DNA of 11,486 nt. Source: an uncultured Collinsella sp. (GTDB taxonomy: Bacteria; Actinomycetota; Coriobacteriia; Coriobacteriales; Coriobacteriaceae). A model generated the notes under the pieces. It made no database searches. It was not told where the DNA came from and saw only the letters and a program-made list of their open reading frames with translations. Below, piece by piece: positions 1-5,693 of the stretch. The stretch spans positions 1 to 11,486 of the forward strand of contig CAJKFS010000059.1 of assembly GCA_905199225.1 (NCBI GenBank). Reading direction: 5' to 3'. A program made the position numbers and the translations under genes. Position 1 is the first letter of the stretch. Each line of letters opens with the position of its first letter.

Positions 1-525
1 TCCGTACATGTACGGATGAATATGGGAGGTGTTCGGATGAAGTTGATATTCAAGGGGAAATCCTAGCCACGCCAGGTATGGGACAGGGTAGGTCGTTTTG
101 GGGATGCTCCAGGTGAGGGCGAACAACACAAGGCATAGGGACATGCCCCATCTCGCGGAAATCTTCTTAAGGACGGGATTGGTCAACGCTACGATGCCGG
201 TACATGCGGCCATACAGTAGATGATGCCAAAATTAACCGAATCGTCGACTGAGACAAGTGTTGTTGCCAACCAGACGACGAGTGCTGCTAAGGCGTATTT
301 GGCGGCACGTTTGATATTGTTGCACGAAAGAGTGCACATCCAACCCGCGATAAACAAGAATACCCAGCTGATGCTGGCGCGCCAGATGTCTTGAAAGACA
401 GTCTGGGTAAACCAGGGCATATCCCAGTCGTACAGGTAGGCAAGATCGTAGCAAGCGTGAAAACCTGCCATTGAAATCATCGTAAACCCGCGAACGGTAT
501 CAAAGATGGTGATGCGTTTTTGCAT
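1..525 (-). CDS. DUF1624 / HGSNAT-like membrane protein, C-terminus cut off by window edge
   Basis: The reading frame is open for all 175 codons from ATG at 525 to the window edge, so only the N-terminal part is visible. It opens with a charged turn holding Asp9 and an RG pair (Arg12-Gly13), followed by a hydrophobic helix carrying His23 and Asp27, then about four more hydrophobic segments near residues 48-67, 76-92, 98-115 and 126-140. This D..RG...H..D start followed by membrane helices is the pattern of DUF1624, the bacterial relatives of the heparan-alpha-glucosaminide N-acetyltransferase catalytic domain. The bacterial substrate is not known. The ATG shares its first base with the last base of the lexA stop codon (TAATG), so it is very likely translated by coupling to lexA. 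The family assignment rests on pattern recognition. Confidence 0.72.
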   Translation of the reverse strand, partial: MQKRITIFDTVRGFTMISMAGFHACYDLAYLYDWDMPWFTQTVFQDIWRASISWVFLFIAGWMCTLSCNNIKRAAKYALAALVVWLATTLVSVDDSVNFGIIYCMAACTGIVALTNPVLKKISARWGMSLCLVLFALTWSIPKTTYPVPYLAWLGFPLEYQLHPNTSHIHPYMYG

Positions 526-1169
526 TACGAGAACCGGCGCATTAAGCCGACGACTTTGCCCAAGATAACGGGATTCGTTGCATAGATAGGCTCCATGGTG
601 TCATTCTCAGGCTGTAGGCGTACGCGTCCCTGCTCCTTGTAGAACGTCTTGACGGTCGCTGAACCATCAATCATGGCCACGACAATTTCGCCGTTCATGG
701 CACTCTTTTGTTCACGGACGATGATGTAATCGCCATTGAAGATGCCGACATTGATCATTGAGCTCCCATGCACTTCAAGGATAAAGGAACCCTGATCAGT
801 GGCGATTTCGGTCGGGATCGTAAAAGTGTCTTCGATATTCTGCTCGGCCAGAATGGGAATCCCAGCCGCGACGCGACCAACGAGCGGTAGCGAGACCGTT
901 CCGCGAGGTGCGGTTGGCTCGTCAGATTTAGAAATTGAGACAGAGGAACCGTCCTCGTTAAAGAGTTCCAGGGCGCGCGGTTTGGTGGCATCGCGCTTGA
1001 GTAGCCCGCGCGCCTCCAGGGCAGATAGATGGGCGTGCACGGTGCTGGGGGAGGAAAGGCCCACGGCAGAAGCCATCTCGCGCACGCTGGGCGGATAACC
1101 CTTCTCCTGCTGATATTCCTTGATGAAGTCGTAAATTTGCTGCTGACGCTTGGTAATTTTGCGAGCCAT
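525..1169 (-). CDS. lexA: LexA, SOS response transcriptional repressor
   Basis: LexA represses DNA-damage genes and cleaves itself when stimulated by RecA filaments. The 214-residue product has an N-terminal winged helix (about 1-70), the Ala102-Gly103 cleavage bond in the VAAGI context, and the Ser137/Lys174 catalytic dyad in GSSM and TVK contexts. Length is normal for the family. The frame continues upstream to 1274, but I chose ATG 1169 because GAGAGGA lies 8 bases before it, the protein then begins at the conserved RK-T-RQQ-IY segment, and the longer version would run through the LexA operators. Three operators lie upstream, so autorepression is expected. One oddity: the residue before the catalytic serine is Ser rather than the more usual Asp (GSSM, not GDSM), which should be tolerated. 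It overlaps the downstream membrane protein gene by one base. Confidence 0.97.
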   Translation of the reverse strand: MARKITKRQQQIYDFIKEYQQEKGYPPSVREMASAVGLSSPSTVHAHLSALEARGLLKRDATKPRALELFNEDGSSVSISKSDEPTAPRGTVSLPLVGRVAAGIPILAEQNIEDTFTIPTEIATDQGSFILEVHGSSMINVGIFNGDYIIVREQKSAMNGEIVVAMIDGSATVKTFYKEQGRVRLQPENDTMEPIYATNPVILGKVVGLMRRFS

Positions 1170-1193
1170 CAGGGCATCCTCTCTACCCATGTC

Positions 1194-1205
1194 AAACAAA
1201 TGTTC
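1194..1205. promoter_or_regulatory. LexA operator A (imperfect GAAC-N4-GTTC box)
   Basis: The sequence is AAAC-AAAT-GTTC, one base off the GAAC-N4-GTTC core of Gram-positive LexA boxes. Its centre is at 1199.5, between the lexA start and the -35 element of the divergent gene, where it would best serve lexA autoregulation. Its exact 28-bp phasing with the two perfect boxes supports it. Confidence 0.65.
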
Positions 1206-1214
1206 GAATTTTGC

Positions 1215-1242
1215 TTGACAGGAACAACTGTTCGAAGATAAT
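1215..1242 (+). promoter_or_regulatory. Sigma70-type promoter of the LysM gene, LexA-controlled
   Basis: A perfect -35 TTGACA (1215-1220) is followed after 16 bases by GATAAT (1237-1242), with overlapping alternative -10 hexamers such as TAATAA. The start would be near 1249-1250, giving an untranslated leader of about 80 bases. LexA operator B lies within it and operator C directly after it. Confidence 0.75.
1222..1233. promoter_or_regulatory. LexA operator B (perfect GAAC-N4-GTTC box)
   Basis: GAAC-AACT-GTTC is a perfect match to the LexA half-sites. It sits in the spacer between the -35 and -10 elements of the rightward promoter, so bound LexA should exclude RNA polymerase. Its centre is at 1227.5. 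Confidence 0.9.
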
Positions 1243-1249
1243 AATAACC

Positions 1250-1261
1250 GAACATTCGTTC
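1250..1261. promoter_or_regulatory. LexA operator C (perfect GAAC-N4-GTTC box)
   Basis: GAAC-ATTC-GTTC is a perfect LexA box preceded by C, as in the Bacillus/actinobacterial consensus CGAAC-N4-GTTC. It covers the predicted transcription start of the LysM gene, just after the -10 element. Its centre is at 1255.5. Confidence 0.92.
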
Positions 1262-1329
1262 TCGCGCTAGACATTTTTGTCCGCGCGGCTTGATAAAACT
1301 GTTCTCAGCAAAACACGCGAGAGGAGAAC

Positions 1330-1782
1330 ATGATGAACGCAACGAATATGGTCCAGGGAAACCTCGCCCTTAAGCTCGAGACGCCTGCAGAACCCACTTT
1401 TACGGTTGTTCAGGGTGGCCGCTCCGGCTTTCAGCCTTTGACCGTAAAGCCTGCTCGCAATCAGCAGGCTGTAGTTGCGCCGGCCCGCGTTGCCCTGAAG
1501 GTTCCGACGATTGTCGCCGTTGCCGTTGCGCTTACGCTCTTCTTTGTCCTCGCTACGTCGGTCTTTAGCGCTCGTCACGCCGCGTATGCCGAGTCCGTTT
1601 CCAACGTTACCTACGAGACCATTCGCGTTCAGCCTGGTGATTCTCTTTGGTCGCTTGCCGAGGAATATCCAATCGAAGGCCTTTCCACGCAAGAGACTTC
1701 CGACATGATCCGTAACGTCAATCATCTGGAGCATGGTTCGCTCGCCGCCGGTGCGCATCTTAAGGTTCCTGCTCGTTCGTAA
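1330..1782 (+). CDS. Membrane-anchored LysM protein, candidate SOS cell-division inhibitor (YneA/DivS/ChiZ position)
   Basis: The 150-residue protein has a hydrophilic N-terminal part (1-57), one transmembrane helix (about 58-80) and a C-terminal LysM domain (about 96-148) beginning YETIRVQPGDSLWSLA, which should bind peptidoglycan outside the membrane. It is divergent from lexA and driven by a promoter with two perfect LexA boxes. In Bacillus (yneA), Corynebacterium (divS) and Mycobacterium (Rv2719c/ChiZ) the gene beside lexA is a small SOS-induced protein that delays division, and in mycobacteria nrdR follows it, as here. The division-inhibitor role is inferred from this position, promoter and architecture. 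Two ATGs are adjacent (1330 and 1333). GGAG at 1323-1326 is better spaced for 1333, so the true protein may be one residue shorter. There is no catalytic hydrolase domain. Confidence 0.88.
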   Translation: MMNATNMVQGNLALKLETPAEPTFTVVQGGRSGFQPLTVKPARNQQAVVAPARVALKVPTIVAVAVALTLFFVLATSVFSARHAAYAESVSNVTYETIRVQPGDSLWSLAEEYPIEGLSTQETSDMIRNVNHLEHGSLAAGAHLKVPARS

Positions 1783-1795
1783 TCATTATCGCGCT

Positions 1796-1839
1796 GCGCA
1801 TGGTACCCTTGTTATCGTTTAAGAGGAGGTACCATGCGC
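1796..1839 (+). promoter_or_regulatory. Perfect 12-bp inverted repeat enclosing the nrdR ribosome-binding site and start codon
   Basis: GCGCATGGTACC (1796-1807) is repeated as its exact reverse complement at 1828-1839, with a 20-base loop. In mRNA the right arm holds the last two G of the AGGAGG ribosome-binding site, the ATG (1834-1836) and codon 2, so folding would hide the start of nrdR. It lies in the 51-base gap after the LysM gene. No U-run follows and nrdR coding sequence begins inside it, so it is not a normal terminator. The structure is seen directly; a regulatory role is inferred. Confidence 0.7.
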
Positions 1840-2277
1840 TGTCCCAAATGCGGCAAGGCACATACCCGCGTCGTTGATTCCCGTATGCAGGAGTCAAATA
1901 ACACCATTAAGCGCCGTCGCGAATGTTGCTCGTGTAACTATCGCTTTACAACGTTTGAGCGATGCGAAGACCCAATCGAGGTCATTAAGTCAGACGGAAC
2001 CAAGCAGCGGTTCGATCGCAATAAGCTGCTCGTCGGCTTGATGCGCGCCACCATCAAGCGCGATATCGACACTAAGAAGCTCAATGAGATTATCGACGAC
2101 ATCGAGGTCGAGCTGCGCTCTCGCACACTGACGGCCGTCACGTCCCATGAGTTGGGTGACATGGTGCTCAAGCGCTTGGCCAAGATCGACAAGGTGGCTT
2201 ACATCCGTTTTGCCTCGGTCTACCGCGATTTCAAAGACGTCGATGAGTTTCTGCAAGAGCTCGACAAGCTAAGGTGA
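1834..2277 (+). CDS. nrdR: NrdR, ATP-cone repressor of ribonucleotide reductase genes
   Basis: NrdR senses ATP/dATP and represses ribonucleotide reductase operons. The 147-residue protein (family norm about 150) starts with a zinc ribbon made by Cys3, Cys6, Cys31 and Cys34, including the RRREC segment and RFTTFER, and continues with an ATP-cone (about 49-139) opening IKSDGTKQRFDRNKL. A strong AAGAGGAGG ribosome-binding site precedes the ATG, but site and start codon lie in a perfect inverted repeat. dut follows after 4 bases. No terminator is visible between the LysM gene and nrdR, so readthrough from the LexA-controlled promoter is possible. Confidence 0.97.
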   Translation: MRCPKCGKAHTRVVDSRMQESNNTIKRRRECCSCNYRFTTFERCEDPIEVIKSDGTKQRFDRNKLLVGLMRATIKRDIDTKKLNEIIDDIEVELRSRTLTAVTSHELGDMVLKRLAKIDKVAYIRFASVYRDFKDVDEFLQELDKLR

Positions 2278-2281
2278 TTCC

Positions 2282-2725
2282 ATGTCCAGCATTACCGTCA
2301 ACATAAAGCGTCTCGACCCCACTGTCGAGCTTCCCAAATACGCCCATCCCACCGATGCCGGCTTGGATCTGCGCTCCAACGAGGACTGCGTCCTGAAGCC
2401 CTTCGAACGCCGTCTGGTCTCTACTGGGTTGGCCATCGCCCTGCCCGACGGCTGCGCCGGCTTTGTCCAGCCCCGCAGCGGCTTGGCCATCAAGCAGGGC
2501 CTGTCTATAGTCAATACGCCGGGCCTCATCGACGCCCACTACCGAGGAGAACTCAAGGTTATCCTCATCAACCTGGACCCCTCCAACAACATCCAAATCA
2601 ACAAAGGCGACCGCATAGCCCAACTCGTCATCCAAGAAGTCCCCACGGTCAACCTCATAGAGGTAGACGAACTAGACAAAACCGACCGAGGCAACGGAGG
2701 CTTCGGCTCCAGCGGCGTCGCTTAG
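2282..2725 (+). CDS. dut: Deoxyuridine 5'-triphosphate nucleotidohydrolase (dUTPase)
   Basis: It hydrolyses dUTP to dUMP and pyrophosphate, keeping uracil out of DNA and feeding dTMP synthesis. All five motifs of the homotrimeric family are present in the 147 residues: DAGLDL (25-30), PRSGLAIK (64-71), GLIDAHYRGE (81-90, with Asp84 and Tyr87), GDRIAQLVI (109-117) and the glycine-rich C-terminal RGNGGFGSSG (136-145). Length is typical. The ribosome-binding site AAGGTGA overlaps the nrdR stop, and the 4-base gap shows an nrdR-dut operon, joining control of dNTP synthesis to dUTP removal. Confidence 0.97.
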   Translation: MSSITVNIKRLDPTVELPKYAHPTDAGLDLRSNEDCVLKPFERRLVSTGLAIALPDGCAGFVQPRSGLAIKQGLSIVNTPGLIDAHYRGELKVILINLDPSNNIQINKGDRIAQLVIQEVPTVNLIEVDELDKTDRGNGGFGSSGVA

Positions 2726-2759
2726 TCGTTTACGTACTGTCCGCTGACCGGCCCGACCC

Positions 2760-2794
2760 GCCTATATATCATCCCATGCTCAAACATTCTCGCG
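2760..2794 (+). repeat. Half copy of the hairpin repeat (copy 1, truncated)
   Basis: It contains GCCTATATATCATCCC followed by ATGCTCAAACATTCTCGCG, which matches the left stem and left half-loop of the two complete elements nearby. The match ends in mid-loop and the partner arm is absent, so this copy cannot form the hairpin and looks like a remnant. It starts 35 bases after the dut stop. Confidence 0.75.
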
Positions 2795-2811
2795 GGGGCG
2801 TTCGTATCCCT

Positions 2812-2914
2812 CCCGCCCGTCTCTCACACATATCATTCCATGCTCAAACATTCTCGCGTCGCTTCGCTCGCTGCGAAACTGCGCGTGGAACGATATGTGA
2901 GAGAGGCGGGCGGG
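2812..2914. repeat. Hairpin repeat, copy 2 (32-base arms, about 39-base conserved loop)
   Basis: Arms 2812-2843 and 2883-2914 are complementary over 32 positions apart from two G-U pairs and two mismatches. The loop starts with TCAAACATTCTCGC and ends with CTGCGAAACTGC, both shared with copy 3. Copy 2 has about 9 extra bases of TCGC/TCGCT repeats in the loop centre. The outer stem is C/G-rich and unlike the outer stem of copy 3. No open frame of note crosses it. Confidence 0.85.
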
Positions 2915-2944
2915 CGGCTACTCGCTTGAAAAAATTTACATTCT

Positions 2945-2993
2945 AGTTAGCCGATGCGACAAAGGAATAGTCTCTTTGTCGCGTCGGCTAACT
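2945..2993. terminator. Bidirectional intrinsic terminator between dut and the GT28 gene
   Basis: Arms 2945-2964 and 2974-2993 pair over 20 bases with a single G-U, around a 9-base loop. On the plus strand it is followed by GTATTTATCTTTT. On the minus strand a run of T (from the A-run 2929-2934) lies about 10 bases after the stem. The genes on both sides are convergent, which fits a two-way terminator, although the U-runs are a little far from the stem. Confidence 0.7.
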
Positions 2994-3070
2994 GTATTTA
3001 TCTTTTCCGGTCTCGCCTTTGTTGGTTCTACTGGAGGGGAATCTAGTTTTGCTGCTAGTGCGTAAACGCA

Positions 3071-3168
3071 GCTTGCCTGTGGGGGCCTATATATCGTCCC
3101 GCGCGCAGTTTCGCAGCGAAGCGAGAATGTTTGAGCACGGGATGATATATAGGCCCCCACGGGCAAGC
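3071..3168. repeat. Hairpin repeat, copy 3 (31-base arms, fully paired in plus-strand RNA)
   Basis: Arms 3071-3101 and 3138-3168 differ at only two positions, and both are G-U pairs in plus-strand RNA. The loop, read in reverse complement, contains TGCTCAAACATTCTCGC and CTGCGAAACTGCGCG, exactly as in copy 2. A further 7-base pair GCTAGTG (3054-3060) with CACTAGC (3180-3186) encloses it, the latter covering the stop codon of the glycosyltransferase gene. The element is inverted relative to copies 1 and 2 by its loop sequence. Confidence 0.88.
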
Positions 3169-3181
3169 GAACAGTCCGACA

Positions 3182-4483
3182 CTAGCGGATATGAGCAGGC
3201 TTCCCGCCCCAGTAGAAGCGGCAGAAGGCTCGTTTGCGCTTCTGGGGTTTGCCTACGAGCTCCATGGTGGCGACGGCGATGTCTTCGGCTGCGTGGGGGC
3301 GGCGTAGCACTTCGCCGTTGATGAGTAAGGCTTTGAGTGATTCGGGATGGTCATGCAAGTGACGTAGGGTTACGATGAGTTCTCGTGCGGTGGTGACATG
3401 CATGCTGGCGCCCATACCGGTGAGCATCGTTGTGTTGGCCTTTTCCTGACCGTATGATTTGCCCAGTAGGATCATCGGTAGATGCGCGCACAGGCACTCG
3501 GTGACGGTGAGTCCGCCCGATTTGAGGATTGCGAGGTCGCAGCCGTGCATGAGGGCCGCCATGTCGTCCACGTAGTCCAGAACCGTGACGTTGTCGAGTT
3601 TCATGGCGTCGAAGAGCGTCTTGAGGCGGGTGGCGTATTCCTTATCCTTGCCCGGCAAAAAGACAAAATGCATGTCCTCAAAGCTGCGTAAGAAGGGGAG
3701 CGTGTGGTCCATTGCGGCACGGAAACGCACGTATGGTTGGGGCAAACTGGCGCCGGCCATCACCAATACGACGGTTTTGTCTATGGGGAGATTGAACTTG
3801 CTGAGCTCATCTTCGCGTTTGTAATCGGTATCGAAACCGGCACGAATGGGGATGCCCGTTATGCGGATCTTTGACTCGGGAACCTTGCGTGGGCGCAGCG
3901 TTTCGGCCATAAACTCGTTGGCTACACAGAATAGGTCGGTGTCCTTGTGGGGCCAAAAGCCTTCGACTTCGTAATCGGTCGGTACGCAGATGACCGGATA
4001 ATCGATACCCGTGATTACGCGGGCGCCCACGGCAACATTGGCTGCCGTGATGTGCGTTGCGACCACGGCTATAGGCCTGCGGCGACGAATATATTCGTTG
4101 AAGGCGGGGAACATAATTCGCGACCATGCTGTGCCGCCACCCCAGAGAAGATGTCCCGTAAGCGTATATCGCCAGGTCAGGTCGTAAATGGGGCGCGTGG
4201 CTCCCGTAAAAGAAGCCGCGGTCTTATTGCCGTCGAACTTAATACGTCCAAAATCAAGGATATCGAGCACTTCAATTTCAATATCCTCAGGGATTCCCTT
4301 GGTGCCGCGGATAAGGTCAAATGCTTGTGCAATCGCGTTGGCGGCGGCTTTGTGGCCCGATCCAACCGATGCGTGCACAATGGTTACAAGGGGTTTTTGT
4401 GCAGGTAAAACGGTCATTTGCTCCGGTTGGGGAGTGGCTTGAATGGGCAGGGGGGCGCTATTGCCCGTCTGCGTTTGATCCAT
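3182..4483 (-). CDS. GT28 glycolipid glycosyltransferase (MGDG synthase / diacylglycerol glucosyltransferase family)
   Basis: This family transfers a sugar from a UDP-sugar to diacylglycerol at the inner membrane face, making glycolipids and lipoteichoic acid anchors. The 433-residue protein has a short disordered Gln/Pro-rich leader (1-28), the MGDG-synthase N-terminal domain beginning VTIVHASVGSGHKAA (33-47), the WGGGTAWSR segment (114-122), and a C-terminal nucleotide-sugar domain with the signature KSGGLTVTECLCAHLPMIL (321-339). I chose ATG 4483 because GGGGAG lies 6 bases upstream; the frame is open to 4612 but that part looks non-coding and overlaps the trxB leader. Met23 is a weaker alternative. 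The C-terminus is strongly basic (KRKRAF), suitable for membrane contact. Whether glucose or galactose is transferred cannot be told. It is divergent from trxB. Confidence 0.9.
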   Translation of the reverse strand: MDQTQTGNSAPLPIQATPQPEQMTVLPAQKPLVTIVHASVGSGHKAAANAIAQAFDLIRGTKGIPEDIEIEVLDILDFGRIKFDGNKTAASFTGATRPIYDLTWRYTLTGHLLWGGGTAWSRIMFPAFNEYIRRRRPIAVVATHITAANVAVGARVITGIDYPVICVPTDYEVEGFWPHKDTDLFCVANEFMAETLRPRKVPESKIRITGIPIRAGFDTDYKREDELSKFNLPIDKTVVLVMAGASLPQPYVRFRAAMDHTLPFLRSFEDMHFVFLPGKDKEYATRLKTLFDAMKLDNVTVLDYVDDMAALMHGCDLAILKSGGLTVTECLCAHLPMILLGKSYGQEKANTTMLTGMGASMHVTTARELIVTLRHLHDHPESLKALLINGEVLRRPHAAEDIAVATMELVGKPQKRKRAFCRFYWGGKPAHIR

Positions 4484-4600
4484 CGATAACTCCCCTTCAG
4501 CTATGTTACGCGATTTATCATTGTAGTGCATGAGTGTCATGTTCACGTAAATTTGGGTATGAGCGCAAAGAACGCCAATCTTTCGACAGGAGGTCTCTTC

Positions 4601-5539
4601 ATGACTACCCATCAGCCGATCGATGTTGCTATTATCGGCGGCGGCCCTGCGGGCTATGCTGCAGCCATTTACGCGGCGCGCGCCAACCTAACGACGACCG
4701 TGATTGAGCAGGGCATGTCGGGAGGACAGATCGCCACAACCAATGAGGTCGAGAACTATCCGGGCATTCCGCTCTTGAGTGGCGCCGAACTCGGTGAGCG
4801 TTTTCAGCATCATGCAGAGGGCTTGGGAGCTCAGGTCGCATGGAGCATGGTTACGGGTATCGATTACGATGCCGATGCAGCGCTGTTTACGGTGCATCAC
4901 GATATGGGTGATACGCTGGCCTCGAGCGTTATCGCTTGCATGGGTGCCACGCCGCGTCCGGCAGGTTTCGCTGGCGAGGATACCTATCGCGGTCGTGGCG
5001 TTTCATATTGCGCAACATGTGACGGCATGTTCTTCCGCGGCAAACAGGTCTTTGTAATCGGTGGTGGCAATTCGGCATGCGAAGAGGCACTGTTCCTGTC
5101 AGACATTGCCGGCAGTGTGACCATCGTGCTGCGCCGCGACCAGTTCCGTGCGCCTGATGGTGTTGTTCAGAAAGTACTCGAAAAGGACAATATTACAGTT
5201 AGGTACCAAACTAGTATTGTGGAGCTCTCGGGCGAAGCCATGCCAACGACGATCGCCTTTAAGGACAATTCATCCGGGGAAATTCATACCGAGTCATTTG
5301 AGCCCGGCTCGTTTGGCATCTTTGTCTTTACCGGGACGCAACCCCATACCGAGCTTGTTGAGCATCTAGTCGATCTGGCGCCTGATGGCGGCATTCTGAC
5401 TGATGAATCCATGGCGACCCGCACGCCAGGTCTATTTGCTGCTGGCGACATCCGTTCCAAGCGCTTACGCCAGGTTGTGACCGCCGTTTCTGACGGAGCC
5501 ATAGCAGCAACGAGCGCATACATGTTTCTTCGCGGATAA
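4601..5539 (+). CDS. trxB: Thioredoxin-disulfide reductase (NADPH)
   Basis: The flavoenzyme passes electrons from NADPH through FAD to thioredoxin in the cytosol. The 312-residue protein, of normal length, shows the FAD-binding GGGPAG (13-18), SGGQI (40-44) with ENYPGI, the redox pair Cys137/Cys140 in CATCDG, the NADPH-binding GGGNSA (154-159), and the C-terminal FAD motif PGLFAAGDI followed by RQVVTA. An upstream in-frame ATG at 4526 exists, but ATG 4601 has a strong ribosome-binding site (AGGAGG, 7 bases away) and starts right at the conserved fold. No thioredoxin gene is adjacent. It is followed by a terminator hairpin and appears to be transcribed alone. Confidence 0.96.
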   Translation: MTTHQPIDVAIIGGGPAGYAAAIYAARANLTTTVIEQGMSGGQIATTNEVENYPGIPLLSGAELGERFQHHAEGLGAQVAWSMVTGIDYDADAALFTVHHDMGDTLASSVIACMGATPRPAGFAGEDTYRGRGVSYCATCDGMFFRGKQVFVIGGGNSACEEALFLSDIAGSVTIVLRRDQFRAPDGVVQKVLEKDNITVRYQTSIVELSGEAMPTTIAFKDNSSGEIHTESFEPGSFGIFVFTGTQPHTELVEHLVDLAPDGGILTDESMATRTPGLFAAGDIRSKRLRQVVTAVSDGAIAATSAYMFLRG

Positions 5540-5579
5540 GTACGATAATATATCTTATGTAAGGTTGCTATCTTTAAAC

Positions 5580-5626
5580 AAAGTGGTTGAACGGTGCTTC
5601 AATGTGCTGTCCAACCACTTTTACTT
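5580..5626 (+). terminator. Probable intrinsic terminator of trxB
   Basis: AAAGTGGTTG (5580-5589) pairs perfectly with CAACCACTTT (5612-5621), and TACTT follows. The loop is rather long (22 bases) and the U-run is short, so termination may be partial. Confidence 0.6.
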
Positions 5627-5663
5627 AGCGGCTATGTGATATGCAAAACTAGATAACCTAGAA

Positions 5664-5669
5664 TACAAT
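5664..5669 (+). promoter_or_regulatory. Candidate -10 element of the DUF1836 gene
   Basis: TACAAT lies 24 bases before the start codon in an A/T-rich stretch. No good -35 is seen at 16-18 bases upstream. The adjacent AAAACTAGATAACC (5644-5657) resembles a sequence at the degV promoter and may be an activator or repressor site. Confidence 0.4.
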
Positions 5670-5693
5670 ATATAAAACGAACGGAGGCCCTTT

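Noticed and set aside
1170..1274. N-terminal extension of LexA to an ATG at 1274
   Set aside because: It would translate through the three LexA boxes and the divergent promoter. The ATG at 1169 has a good ribosome-binding site and begins at the conserved LexA N-terminus.
1293..1304. A fourth LexA box at GTTC 1301-1304
   Set aside because: The required left half-site at 1293-1296 reads ATAA, so there is no inverted repeat, and it is out of the 28-bp phase.
2760..3168. CRISPR array
   Set aside because: The repeats are long self-complementary hairpins in both orientations, with unequal spacing and one half copy. There are no regular spacers and no cas genes.
2760..3168. Insertion sequence or complete mobile element
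   Set aside because: No transposase frame lies between the repeats, and I see no clear target-site duplication. At most these are non-autonomous elements.
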